The notes beneath the pieces are model-generated. The model saw only the letters and a list, made by a program, of their open reading frames with translations, did no database searches and was not told where the DNA came from. From positions 1 through 64,000 of the forward strand of contig NZ_BDCC01000019.1 in the NCBI RefSeq assembly GCF_001613305.1: DNA of 64,000 bases, given 5' to 3'. This document shows, piece after piece, positions 37,849 to 46,479 of this stretch (its first letter is position 1; each line of letters starts with the position of its first letter). The DNA is from Nocardia vaccinii NBRC 15922 (GTDB taxonomy: Bacteria > Actinomycetota > Actinomycetes > Mycobacteriales > Mycobacteriaceae). Position numbers and translations under genes: made by a program.

Positions 37849-38823
37849 TCAGTGGTCCGGGGAGACGCCGGGCTGGTCGGGGGTGGTGGGTGTGGTGTTG
37901 TTCGGGATGGGTCCGGTGATGCCGGGCTGGCCGCCCGGATCACTGAGTCGCGGGTCCGCGGGCGGTGCGGGTATGGGAGAGGCCGGCGGGCTGGGTGGTC
38001 GCGGTGCCGGGGCCGCGTCCGGGGGCTGGATGGATTCCGGTGGCGTCGGCGATGGTGCGGGCTCGGTCGGTGGCGCGGGAGTTGCTGGGGGAGCGGAGTT
38101 TTGCGGATGCGCTGGCTGCCGCGGTTCCGCGTGCGGCTGCGGAGTCTCGGGTTGCTGCGGCGTCGCGGGATATTGCTGCTGGGGCGGGACTGATTGTGGT
38201 GCGGTGTGGTTCGAGTGGTTCGGCGCGGACGAGTCGTCCCCGGGCAGCACAGGAGGTTCGGGCAGCGCCGGAATTCCGGTTCCCGCACCGGAATACGCCG
38301 GTTTGTAGATCATGTTCATCGCCAGCACGGCCTCCTGCCGCAGCGTCTCCTGTGCCAGCGCGGCATCGATGACGTGCGCCGCCTCGAGAGCGCGGGCGAC
38401 CGCGCCGACCGGTCCGGAGCCGCCGGGCGGGGCAACCGCCAGTTTCACCGCTTCGGCCGCGGCGGCGACCGCCCCCAATCGCGCGCCGACCTCGGCCATG
38501 ACCTCGGCCAGTTCGTCGAGGGACTCGGCGAAACTGCGCGTGCTGGCATATGCGGCGTCGGCCGCGGCGCCCTCCCATCCGGTGGAATTCATCACCCCGT
38601 CCGTCGTGGACCGGGTGATCGGCATCGCGGTGTTGATCGTCGCGGCGCCGTTCAGCCACACCAGCGACGCCCGCGCGATCTCCCCGGCATCGATCTGCTG
38701 CGTGCCCGCGTAGATCCGCTCGTGCGGTACGGACTCGAAATGTTCCATCGCACTGATGTATTCGGGATCGGTGGGCCGTGCGTGCGGGCCGAAATGCGTG
38801 GCGCCGAGGACATGTTCACTCAT
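37849..38823 (-). CDS. PPE-like ESX (type VII) secretion substrate
   Basis: A 324-residue protein whose first 175 residues are predicted long helices resembling the mycobacterial PPE domain: ERIYAGTQQIDAGEIARASLVWLNG, a WXG-type turn TGWEGAAADAA near residue 83, and a closing AEAVKLAVAPP. The PPE tripeptide itself is absent. From about residue 185 the protein is proline-, glutamine- and alanine-rich and disordered. It is the last of three genes on this strand after a PE-like gene and espG, which strongly suggests export through a type VII system encoded elsewhere, with EspG as chaperone. Confidence 0.72.
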   Translation of the reverse strand: MSEHVLGATHFGPHARPTDPEYISAMEHFESVPHERIYAGTQQIDAGEIARASLVWLNGAATINTAMPITRSTTDGVMNSTGWEGAAADAAYASTRSFAESLDELAEVMAEVGARLGAVAAAAEAVKLAVAPPGGSGPVGAVARALEAAHVIDAALAQETLRQEAVLAMNMIYKPAYSGAGTGIPALPEPPVLPGDDSSAPNHSNHTAPQSVPPQQQYPATPQQPETPQPHAEPRQPAHPQNSAPPATPAPPTEPAPSPTPPESIQPPDAAPAPRPPSPPASPIPAPPADPRLSDPGGQPGITGPIPNNTTPTTPDQPGVSPDH

Positions 38824-38886
38824 GACACGCCCCGTTCGCGCCGGCGCCTCGAACCGGAACCGCCCCGGAACTGTGCTCGAACACGC

Positions 38887-39261
38887 TCACCACGGCTGCC
38901 TCGACGAGAGCGCGCGCAGGGCGGCGGCGTGTGCGATATCGGCCTCCTCGTGCAGCCCGGCGCTGAGCAGGAAGGCTTCCTTCATACGATAGGAGGCGGA
39001 GATGTATCGATCCAACTGTGCGGCCGCGTCCCGGGCCTTGCGGGAGAATCCGGCCTGCAACTGTTCCGCGGAGAAGAATCCGCCGAAACCGTGCAGCTGT
39101 GAGACCGACTCCAACTGCTGCTGCAGGGCGATCAGCCCCTCGGCCTGCTCCTCGTACTGCGCCGCGCAGCGCCGCGCCGCGTCCGGATCGAAACGGACCG
39201 TGCCGCTGCGCGCTGCCTGCATGAACCGGGCGATATCGGCTTGACTGGTTTCGATCGTCAA
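38887..39261 (-). CDS. PE/EspC-like small ESX secretion protein
   Basis: A helical protein of 124 residues. Two helices (about 1-58 and 72-120) are joined by HGFGGFFSAEQ, in the manner of WXG/PE/EspC families, and YRMKE near residue 95 fits the YxxxD/E type VII secretion signal. The start is a TTG at 39261, chosen because GAGGGGG precedes it and the frame gives MTIETSQADIARFM; upstream sequence in this frame has low coding character. It is 63 bases before the PPE-like gene and 85 after espG, so it is likely the small partner of that PPE-like protein. Confidence 0.65.
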   Translation of the reverse strand: MTIETSQADIARFMQAARSGTVRFDPDAARRCAAQYEEQAEGLIALQQQLESVSQLHGFGGFFSAEQLQAGFSRKARDAAAQLDRYISASYRMKEAFLLSAGLHEEADIAHAAALRALSSRQPW

Positions 39262-39346
39262 TGCGCACCCCCTCGAGAATCGGTCGGTCGTGCCAAGCCT
39301 AACCGCAGGACACGTCGGCGGTGCGGCGATGACGGTATCGGCGGCA

Positions 39347-40063
39347 TCATCGCGGAATGCGTTTCTGCAGGTGGGCGCCGATCTGCTGGGTCGAGGCAGG
39401 GGTGAGGTGCACCTGTTCCCCCGCGCGGACCAGATAGCGGCCGTCTCCGTCGACGTCGAACCAGGTGTAGTAGACCGGTGCGGGCGGGGTGGGCCGGTCC
39501 AGCCGCGGTTCGATCCGGATCTGCCCCTCGGCGTTGTGCGGCTTGAGCAGCAGCCGCCGGATGCGCGCGGCGAGTCGATCGGTGGTGACCACGGTCTCCT
39601 CGTCGCGCACCGCGGCCGCGGTCGCCGAGCGGGCCGGTTCCTGTCCGGGCGGGGCGTCCGGCAGCAGTGCGGCGATACGGGCGCCCAGTTTGCCACTGTG
39701 GCCGATCGAAATATGCACCCGCCCACCGAAATCCGGTGACGAGCCGGTGTCCTGCACGGCCAGTACGGCATGGTCGTAGACTGCGGCGCCCACCGCGCGG
39801 ATCTGCGCGTCGGGGTGGTGCGCGCCGCCGATGGCCACCACGCGCGTATGCGGTTGGGCCAGAATGCGCAGGCAGGCGGACAGATCCGGATCCGAGCCCA
39901 ACGGTATGCGGCTTTCCAGCGTGCGACGCAGCGCGGCGGCCTCGTGCTCGGTGCGGGGGGTCTCCAGAATCCGGATCGGGAACGGGTATCGGTCCAGGTC
40001 GGTCTCTCGCCAGATGTGTGCGAACTCATCCGGTGTGAAAGACCAACTCACGCCCAGACTCAC
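39347..40063 (-). CDS. ESX secretion-associated protein EspG
   Basis: A cytoplasmic chaperone of about 238 residues for type VII secretion; mycobacterial EspG proteins bind the tip of PPE proteins and deliver PE-PPE pairs to the ESX machine. The N-terminal WSFTPDEFAHIWRETDLDRYPFPIRI and the C-terminal PVYYTWFDVDGDGRYL are typical. The GTG at 40063 has GAAGGG upstream. It leads a three-gene cluster with the PE-like and PPE-like genes. No EccB-EccE, EccA or mycosin gene is in the window, so it serves a machine located elsewhere. Confidence 0.85.
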   Translation of the reverse strand: MSLGVSWSFTPDEFAHIWRETDLDRYPFPIRILETPRTEHEAAALRRTLESRIPLGSDPDLSACLRILAQPHTRVVAIGGAHHPDAQIRAVGAAVYDHAVLAVQDTGSSPDFGGRVHISIGHSGKLGARIAALLPDAPPGQEPARSATAAAVRDEETVVTTDRLAARIRRLLLKPHNAEGQIRIEPRLDRPTPPAPVYYTWFDVDGDGRYLVRAGEQVHLTPASTQQIGAHLQKRIPR

Positions 40064-40266
40064 CCTTCACCGTTCCGTCCCCCGAACCCGAACAAGCGTA
40101 ACGGGACGCCACGGGAGCGGCCAGACGACGTCGCGGAATCCGCGTTCCGACAGTCATCGGAAGGCCATGGAAAGGGCAGTGGGAGGGCCGCCGGAAAAGT
40201 GCATGCTGGAAGTGCACCCGGCGCCGCAAGGAGATGTCCCCTTCGCAGATTGCGGCACAACCGGAT

Positions 40267-40294
40267 CCGGTGTGGTCCGCCCTTACCACACCGG
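40267..40294. promoter_or_regulatory. Inverted repeat between espG and DUF4254 genes
   Basis: Perfect 10-base arms CCGGTGTGGT (40267-40276) and ACCACACCGG (40285-40294) flank eight bases in the 353-base divergent region 40064-40416, which has no other gene. An operator for one or both genes is the simplest reading. Confidence 0.5.
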
Positions 40295-40416
40295 GCTCGC
40301 GGTCCGGTTCCCGCGTTTGTGGCGCCGGGTGTGTACGTAGTGAAGGTGGGCGAGGTACTGACTGCGGGGCACGCAGGCCGCCGGACCGGCTCGCCGCGGT
40401 CCTGGAGGTACACGTC

Positions 40417-40932
40417 ATGTACGTACCGCAACCCGACGATCCGGCACAGCGGCGAGGCGGCGATTCGGCCGCCCGTCTACCGAATTGGCACGAATTGCTC
40501 GCGGCCTTCTGCGGGCACGTCGGCGACGATCCCGACGCCCACCCGGTGACGAGCTGGGCCCGCGAACTCGCCGAACTTCACCTGACCCGTCGGGAATCGC
40601 CGTTGCGCACCGCCGAGATCGATTGTCGCCGTGCCGAAATCGTCGCCCATATCGACGACTGGATCGCCGCGGTCACGCACACCCGGCGTCCGGCTCCGCA
40701 ATCGCTCGGCGCCGAGGTGGATGCCATGGCGGCGGCTCAGGTGCGCGCGGTCGCGGTGCTGCGCGTCGGCGCGGACGTCGGCGAAGAACGCGTCCATTCC
40801 GCCTGGTCCCTGCTGGCCGCCCTGGCGGACGAATGGACCGAGCTGGTTCGCCGGACGACGCCCGCAGCCCCTGAGGCCGCGGCCGGACGGCGAGCCGTGC
40901 CGGTCTTTCCGCCCCGCGCGGCCGGACAGTGA
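40417..40932 (+). CDS. DUF4254 domain-containing protein
   Basis: A 171-residue, mostly helical cytoplasmic protein. The family pattern is seen in LPNWHELLAAFCGHVGDDPDAHPVTSWARELAELHLTR followed by EIDCRRAEIVAHIDDWIAAV. DUF4254 proteins are common in nocardiae and often found beside secretion or cell-envelope genes; the function is unknown. The ATG at 40417 has GGAGGT at the right distance. It is divergent from the espG cluster across a 10-bp inverted repeat, so the two may be regulated together. Confidence 0.82.
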   Translation: MYVPQPDDPAQRRGGDSAARLPNWHELLAAFCGHVGDDPDAHPVTSWARELAELHLTRRESPLRTAEIDCRRAEIVAHIDDWIAAVTHTRRPAPQSLGAEVDAMAAAQVRAVAVLRVGADVGEERVHSAWSLLAALADEWTELVRRTTPAAPEAAAGRRAVPVFPPRAAGQ

Positions 40933-41078
40933 GGGCAGCCGCCGGGCCGACGAAGGTAGTGCTGTTCGCCTGCTGTTTCCGTGCGCGTGGCCTGGGACAG
41001 GTTTGATCGTTGCCGATTGCGGGAAACTTGTGGTGACCCGGAACAACACGTTCATGATCAGCGGGGCAGATATCGCAA

Positions 41079-41588
41079 ATGGACAACCGAGCCGAGGAAT
41101 ACCCCGGGCAGTCGGGTGGGTCGGGCATGCCTGCGGGCGATGGGCACGGTGCGGGAATGCTCGCCGATATGGACGCGCTCGCGCCGCAGGAGTCGCGAGA
41201 TCTGACCTCCGCCGAGTCGCTGCGACGGCTGGGGCTGGTGCGATACGGGCGGATTGTGTTCGCGCGCTACGCATTACCCATCATTCGCCCGGTCAACCAC
41301 ATCGTCGACGGTGAGACGATCGTCGTACACGCCACTCGCGCCGCGGCGCTCTCGGCCGAGCGGCAGATGGTCGCTTACGAGGCGGATGTCATCGACGAGA
41401 ACACCCGTCGCGGGTGGTGCGTGATCGTCACCGGGGCCGCGGAGCCGGTACAGGATCCCGAGGAGATCGAGCGTTGTCGCGCACTGTTGCGGCCGTGGCT
41501 GCCGGGTCCGCGTGAACACCTCGTGCGCATCCTGCCCGATATGGTCACCGGACTCGAATTCGTCGATCCCGCGGAGGCGGAGCAGTAG
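41079..41588 (+). CDS. Pyridoxamine 5'-phosphate oxidase-like flavin-binding protein
   Basis: A 169-residue protein with a split-barrel FMN-binding fold. The core begins at about residue 43 (LTSAESLRRLGLVRYGRIVFARYALPIIRPVNHIVDGETIVVHAT) and contains ERQMVAYEADVIDENTRRGWCVIVTGAAEPV, the pattern of PNPOx-like proteins with unknown substrate in mycobacteria and nocardiae. About 40 variable residues precede it, so an internal start is possible. It converges on the hydroxyacid dehydrogenase with 23 bases between stops. Confidence 0.85.
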   Translation: MDNRAEEYPGQSGGSGMPAGDGHGAGMLADMDALAPQESRDLTSAESLRRLGLVRYGRIVFARYALPIIRPVNHIVDGETIVVHATRAAALSAERQMVAYEADVIDENTRRGWCVIVTGAAEPVQDPEEIERCRALLRPWLPGPREHLVRILPDMVTGLEFVDPAEAEQ

Positions 41589-41611
41589 CGCTCCGGGGCA
41601 GTCCCGTCCGG

Positions 41612-42541
41612 TCAGTACCCTGCGGCGACGTCGATGCGGGCGACCAGTTCGCGCCCATGGGTGAAGCGGCCCACATTCTCCGCGACGTGTTCGGCGAAGG
41701 CGACCGTGCGCAGCTGCGGCGGATTCGAATCGTGCGGTGTGATCAAGGCATTGGGCAGATCCCACAGCGGGTGGCCCTCGGGCAGCGGTTCCGGGTCGGT
41801 CACGTCGAGTCCGGCGCCGCCGATCGTGCCCTCGCGCAGCGCGTCGACCAGGGCATCGGTGTCCACCAGACTGCCACGGGCGATATTGATCACCCACGAG
41901 TGCGGTTTCAGCTGGGCCAGTTCGGCTTTGCCGAGTAGATGCCGGGTGCCGGGGGTGGCCGGGGCGGCGATCACCGCGTGATCGGTGCGTGACCAGACCT
42001 CCGGGAGGTGCTGCGCGGGAAGGGTTTCCACCACACCGGGTAGGTCGACCGGGGTGCCGGACCGGTTCACCGCGATCACCCGGGAACCGAGCGGGGCCAG
42101 CAGGGCGATCAGTTCCCGGCCGATGCCCCCGGCTCCGACCACGGCGACCGTGGCGTTGCGCAGCGTGCCGATACTCCGGCCGAGTTCCGCTCTGCGCCAG
42201 CTGCGGGCGGCGAGATGTTCGGGCAGCGCACGCACGCCCGCGAGCAGCAGCATCAGCGAGTGTTCGGCTACCGTCCTGGCGAAAGCGCCTGCCGCGGAGG
42301 TGAACAGGACGTTCGGATGGCGGTCGAAAACCGATGTGTCGAACCATTCCTCGACGCCCGCGGAGAACAGTTGCACCCATTCGATGTTCTCGGGCAGTTG
42401 CTCGGGGAACCCGGCCGGGTCCGCATCCCAGATCAGGGCCCGCGCGGCATCCAGGTCGGCCAGTGCGCCCCCTGCCCCGGTGATCGCTCGTTCCAGCAGT
42501 GGGGTGCGGTTCGGTCCGAGCGCGATAGGGGTCGCCGTCAT
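41612..42541 (-). CDS. D-2-hydroxyacid dehydrogenase family protein
   Basis: NAD-dependent dehydrogenase of 309 residues. The Rossmann motif VGAGGIGREL lies near residue 140, NIARGSLVDTDALVDAL near 222 with the substrate-binding arginine, GLDVTDPEPLPEGHPLW near 246, and the catalytic histidine in ITPHDSNPP near 272. The N-terminal catalytic domain is short. Physiological substrate unknown. The ATG at 42541 follows AGGAGATCCTC. It reads in the same direction as the LigD-type polymerase gene upstream, 42 bases apart. Confidence 0.92.
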   Translation of the reverse strand: MTATPIALGPNRTPLLERAITGAGGALADLDAARALIWDADPAGFPEQLPENIEWVQLFSAGVEEWFDTSVFDRHPNVLFTSAAGAFARTVAEHSLMLLLAGVRALPEHLAARSWRRAELGRSIGTLRNATVAVVGAGGIGRELIALLAPLGSRVIAVNRSGTPVDLPGVVETLPAQHLPEVWSRTDHAVIAAPATPGTRHLLGKAELAQLKPHSWVINIARGSLVDTDALVDALREGTIGGAGLDVTDPEPLPEGHPLWDLPNALITPHDSNPPQLRTVAFAEHVAENVGRFTHGRELVARIDVAAGY

Positions 42542-42583
42542 GAGGATCTCCTGTGCGATGTCCGGGGCCGGTCGGATCCGACG

Positions 42584-43582
42584 TTAGCCGGATGTGTCCG
42601 ATCCGGTGTTGCCGGTGTCCTCGTCCAGATCGATCTCGACGGGTTCGCGTTCAGCCCATTCCAGGAGCTGATCGATCCGGAAGACGGCCTCGTCGATGCC
42701 CGCGTGCAGATCGCCGAGTTCGGCGTAGCGGGCGGGCACGGTGGTGATGGTGAAGTCGCGGGGTTCGATGTCCGGGATCTCCGCCCAGCGCACCGGTGTG
42801 GAGACGGTCGCCGCCGGGACGCCGCGCACCGAATAGGCGGCGGCGATGGTGTGGTCGCGGGCGTTCTGGTTGTAGTCGATGAACAGCAGCGTGGGGTCGC
42901 GGTCCTTACGCCACCACGTGGTGGTCACGTCGTCGGGTGCGCGGCGTTCGACTTCACGGGCGAATGCGAGTGCGGCCCTGCGAACGTCGGTGAAACCCCA
43001 TTCCGGCGCGATCCGGACGTATATGTGCAGGCCCTTACCGCCGGAGGTTTTCGGCCAGCCGACCGCACCGACCTCGTCCAGCACCTCGTGCACCACCTCC
43101 GCCACCCGTCGCACCCGCGACCACGGGCACTCGGGCATCGGATCCAGGTCGATCCGCCACTCGTCGGGTTTCTCGGTGTCGAATCGGCGCGAATTCCACG
43201 GATGGAACTCCACGGTGGACATCTGCACGGCCCATGCGACCTCCGCGAGCTCACGCACACACAACTCGTCGGCATGCCGTCCGTAACGCGGAAAGTACAC
43301 GCGCACAGTGGAAATCCAGTCCGGTGCGCCCGCGGGCAGCCGCTTCTGATGCACCTTCCCGCCCGGCAACCCCTTCGGAAACCGATGCAACATACACGGC
43401 CGATCCCGCAGCGCGTTCACGATGCCCTCGCCCACCGCGAGGTAGTACCGCACCAGATCCAGCTTCGTGGCCCCGATCTCGGGAAAGTAGACCCGATCAG
43501 GGTTGGATACCCGCACCGTGCGCTCGCCGACCGTCAACTCCATCGCCGGCGAGGCAGACTTACTGGCCACCCGATCGACCAT
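42584..43582 (-). CDS. LigD-type primase-polymerase (stand-alone PolDom)
   Basis: A nucleic-acid polymerase of the archaeo-eukaryotic primase family, about 332 residues, similar to the polymerase domain of LigD and to mycobacterial Rv3730c-type PolDom proteins of end-joining repair. Family blocks: VSNPDRVYFPEIGATKLDLVRYYLAV, the metal-binding DxD in EWRIDLDPMP near residue 137, TSGGKGLHIYVRI near 175, and DYNQNARDHTIAAAYSVRG near 233. No ligase, nuclease or ku gene is adjacent. The start is uncertain (ATG 43582, GTG 43570 or GTG 43621). Confidence 0.9.
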   Translation of the reverse strand: MVDRVASKSASPAMELTVGERTVRVSNPDRVYFPEIGATKLDLVRYYLAVGEGIVNALRDRPCMLHRFPKGLPGGKVHQKRLPAGAPDWISTVRVYFPRYGRHADELCVRELAEVAWAVQMSTVEFHPWNSRRFDTEKPDEWRIDLDPMPECPWSRVRRVAEVVHEVLDEVGAVGWPKTSGGKGLHIYVRIAPEWGFTDVRRAALAFAREVERRAPDDVTTTWWRKDRDPTLLFIDYNQNARDHTIAAAYSVRGVPAATVSTPVRWAEIPDIEPRDFTITTVPARYAELGDLHAGIDEAVFRIDQLLEWAEREPVEIDLDEDTGNTGSDTSG

Positions 43583-43848
43583 AGCGAGTCGATCATGCTT
43601 CCCGCACCCGAACATGCCCACTGGTCCCGTCCGGATGATTGTGGATTCCCTCCCCGCCAGCCCGAAACATCATTACGCGAGGGTATGCGACTGAGACCCG
43701 GTTCCCGGCCGAGTGTGAATGTGCGCGGATCAGCCGGAACACGTGGTGAGATCTACCGGCGCCGGGGCGGCGGTCACTCGCGCCGATCGGTTGGGGATGG
43801 GCGGGGCTGTGATGGGCGAGGCTGTGATGGGCCGCCAGCGGCCGGGCG

Positions 43849-45948
43849 TCAGGTGGGAGTGGCGAGAGCGAAGGGGAGCACGGCGGAAGCTCCAGCGGCT
43901 CGGAGGGTGTGGGCGGCCAGGGTGAGCGTCCAGCCGGTGTCGGTGAGGGCGTCGACGAGCAGGAGGGGGCCGTCGAGGTCGTCGAGGGGTGGGGTGTCCC
44001 AGGAGTCGTGCAGGGCGGCTACGCGGTGTGCCGAATTGGCGGCCGAGACCGGTGGGCGGCCGGGGCGAACGTGCAGGGTGCCCAGGTCGCGGAGGCGGCC
44101 GATATGGGCCAAGCGGGCGGCGAGGTCGGCGGTCAGCTTGGGGTGAGTGGGGGATTCCATGGCCATGACGGCGGTGGGCCGTTGATCCCAGTCCCAATCG
44201 CGCAGGACCGCGATGCATGCGTCGACGATGTGATCCGGGACCGGTGCGTCGGGGCCGTCGAGCAGTGGGCGCAGGCGCTGCCCCCAGCCCAGGTCACTGA
44301 GTCGGCCCAGCACCCGGCCGGTGGCCGGCCCGTCGGTGATCTTGCCGGACAACGGAATTCCGAGTTTCGCCATACCGGTCGGCCACTGTTTGCGCGGGGA
44401 CAGGTCGATGCCCGGGCGGTCCAGGCGGGTGCGGATGGCGGCCAGATCCTCGGTGTCGACCGTCGTATCGGGGCGGACGCCGGTGCAGTTGTCGCAACGT
44501 CCGCAGGCGGGGGCATCGGAACCGGCCCCGCTCAGGGCCGGATCGTCGAGTTGGCGGCGCAGGAAACTCATCCGGCATTCGGTGGTCGATTGATAGTCGA
44601 TCATCGCCTGCTGCTCGGCCTCACGCGCCAGGGACAGGCGCTCATAACGTTCGGTGTCGTAGGTCCACGGTTCGCCGGTCGCGAGCCAGCCGCCCCGGAC
44701 CCGGCGCACCGCCCCGTCGACATCGAGCACCTTGAGCACCATCTCGAGCCGGGAACGATTGAGTTCGACCAGCGGTTCGAGCGCGCTGGTGGACAGCGGC
44801 CGTTCGGAATCCAGTGCGTCCAGGACGGCGCGGACGATATGTTCGCGCGGAAAGGCAACGGAGGCAAAGTAACTCCAGATCCGCCGGTCCTCCGGACCGG
44901 GCAGCAGCACCACCTCCGCGCGGGCGGTGCCGCGACCCGCACGACCCACCTGCTGGTAGTAGGCGATCGGTGAGGACGGCGCGCCGACGTGCACGACGAA
45001 TCCCAGATCCGGCTTGTCGAATCCCATGCCCAGGGCCGAGGTCGCCACCAGTGCCTTGACCTCGTTGTCCAGCAGGGCTTGTTCGAGCGTCTCCCGTTCG
45101 GCCGGATCGGTCCGGCCGGTGTAGGCGCCGACCCGGTGGCCGTGTGAGCCGAGGACGTCCGCGAGGTCGTGGGCGGCCGCGACGGTGAGGGTGTAGATGA
45201 TGCCCGAGCCGGGAAGTTCGTGCAGATATCGGCTGAGCCACGCGGTGCGTGCGGTCGCATCCTCGATCTGCACGACGGACATGTGCAGCGATTCGCGGTC
45301 CAGGGTGCCGCGCAGAACCAGCGTGTCGGTCCCGATCTGACCGGCCACATCGGTGACCACCCGGTCGTTCGCCGTGGCCGTGGTGGCCAGGACCGGGACG
45401 TCGTCGCCGAGATCGGCGACCAGGGTGCGGATCCGGCGGTAGTCGGGCCGGAAATCGTGACCCCAGTCCGAGACGCAGTGGGCCTCGTCGATCACGACCA
45501 GTCCGGCATCGGCGGCCAACTCGGGCAGGACCGCATCGCGAAAGTCTGGATTGTTCAAGCGTTCCGGGCTGACCAGCAGGACATCCACCGCTCCGGCTGC
45601 CACTTGCGCGTGGATATCGTCCCACTCGGTCATATTGCCGGAATTGATCGTCGCGGCGACGACACCCGCTCTGCGCGCCGCCGCGACCTGGTTGCGCATC
45701 AGCGCCAGCAGTGGCGAGACGATCACCGTCGGCCCGCGTCCGGCCGCGCGCAGGAGTTTGGCGGCGATGAAGTACACCGCCGACTTGCCCCAGCCGGTGC
45801 GCTGTACGACCAGCGCCCGCCGCCGCTGCCGGACCAGCGCATCGATGGCGGTCCACTGGTCCTCTCGGAGGTGAGCCCGTGGCCCGGCCAGGTCACGCAG
45901 TAGTGCCTCGGCGGATTCACGCAGGTCGGTTGTAGTCACGCCGACCAT
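43849..45948 (-). CDS. RecQ family ATP-dependent DNA helicase with C-terminal PRTase-like domain
   Basis: Superfamily 2 helicase of about 699 residues. Motifs: QRTGWGKSAVYF (Walker A) near residue 45, DEAHCVSDWGHDFRPDY near 146, LATTATAN near 175, and GRAGRGTARAEVVLLPG (motif VI) near 330. A zinc-binding cluster follows near 490-520 (TECRMSFLRRQL, ACGRCDNCTG). The C-terminus (about 620-699) carries GPLLLVDALTDTGWTLTLAAHTLRAAGA, a phosphoribosyltransferase PRPP-loop-like sequence. ATG 45948 is chosen by family comparison; GTG 45939 is close and the frame is open to 46167. A 10-bp hairpin (46006-46015 with 46035-46044) lies upstream in the otherwise empty 45949-46326 gap. Confidence 0.92.
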   Translation of the reverse strand: MVGVTTTDLRESAEALLRDLAGPRAHLREDQWTAIDALVRQRRRALVVQRTGWGKSAVYFIAAKLLRAAGRGPTVIVSPLLALMRNQVAAARRAGVVAATINSGNMTEWDDIHAQVAAGAVDVLLVSPERLNNPDFRDAVLPELAADAGLVVIDEAHCVSDWGHDFRPDYRRIRTLVADLGDDVPVLATTATANDRVVTDVAGQIGTDTLVLRGTLDRESLHMSVVQIEDATARTAWLSRYLHELPGSGIIYTLTVAAAHDLADVLGSHGHRVGAYTGRTDPAERETLEQALLDNEVKALVATSALGMGFDKPDLGFVVHVGAPSSPIAYYQQVGRAGRGTARAEVVLLPGPEDRRIWSYFASVAFPREHIVRAVLDALDSERPLSTSALEPLVELNRSRLEMVLKVLDVDGAVRRVRGGWLATGEPWTYDTERYERLSLAREAEQQAMIDYQSTTECRMSFLRRQLDDPALSGAGSDAPACGRCDNCTGVRPDTTVDTEDLAAIRTRLDRPGIDLSPRKQWPTGMAKLGIPLSGKITDGPATGRVLGRLSDLGWGQRLRPLLDGPDAPVPDHIVDACIAVLRDWDWDQRPTAVMAMESPTHPKLTADLAARLAHIGRLRDLGTLHVRPGRPPVSAANSAHRVAALHDSWDTPPLDDLDGPLLLVDALTDTGWTLTLAAHTLRAAGASAVLPFALATPT

Positions 45949-46326
45949 GGTGCCCGAGCCCACCGACACACTCCACCGCCCAGGGGCAGACGCACCCGAT
46001 GTCGGCACCCGCACCTGGTCCAGGACTTGCTTCGGGTGCGGGTGTTCGCAAGGAGTGCGGTTATCCCGCTCTTGATCGCCGCCGCACGCGAACTGCGAAC
46101 TGGTCGTCTGTACACCGTCCAATCCTTCGCATGACGTCGAGACGGGTGCTGACCGGCCGCACCTCATAGCCGAATCCGCACGGTTTCGGTCAGGCTGCGA
46201 AGTATGCGAATCATGACAGCGGGTGCGGCTGTGACCTGGTCAAATGACTATGGAACCGGATGGAGCCACCTAGCGTCGAACTAGAACAAACCCGGTTCGA
46301 CCAATTCGTATGGGGAGGTTCGAGCG

Positions 46327-46479
46327 TTGAAGCATTGTCAAGGTTGCCGCACCTCGTGGCGTAACGGAATCGGCTCTCGCGCACCGCGGGTGCGTCCCGT
46401 CCTTCGGCACGATGCGTTCTGTGAGCGGTTCACCTCGCGCCCCACCCGGCGCCCGCGCCCGGAGACCGATTTCCGGTGA
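46327..46479 (+). CDS. Possible small leader ORF coupled to the AbiEi/DUF559-type gene
   Basis: A 50-codon frame starts with TTG at 46327 directly behind a perfect GGGGAGG site (46312-46318) and ends with TGA at 46477-46479, overlapping the GTG (46476-46478) of the next gene by four bases. The predicted peptide (MKHCQGCRTSWRNG...) has three cysteines and is arginine-rich. It could be a translationally coupled leader peptide, or the true start region of the downstream gene may be elsewhere. No homology is recognised. Confidence 0.35.
   Translation: MKHCQGCRTSWRNGIGSRAPRVRPVLRHDAFCERFTSRPTRRPRPETDFR

Noticed and set aside
37849..38300. Proline/glutamine-rich repeats as a possible tandem repeat or CRISPR-like array
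   Set aside because: The repeats are irregular codon-level proline runs in the PPE-like tail; there are no equal-length repeats with spacers.
45949..46167. N-terminal extension of RecQ by about 73 residues
   Set aside because: Cysteine- and arginine-rich sequence without family similarity; the helicase family begins close to the ATG at 45948.
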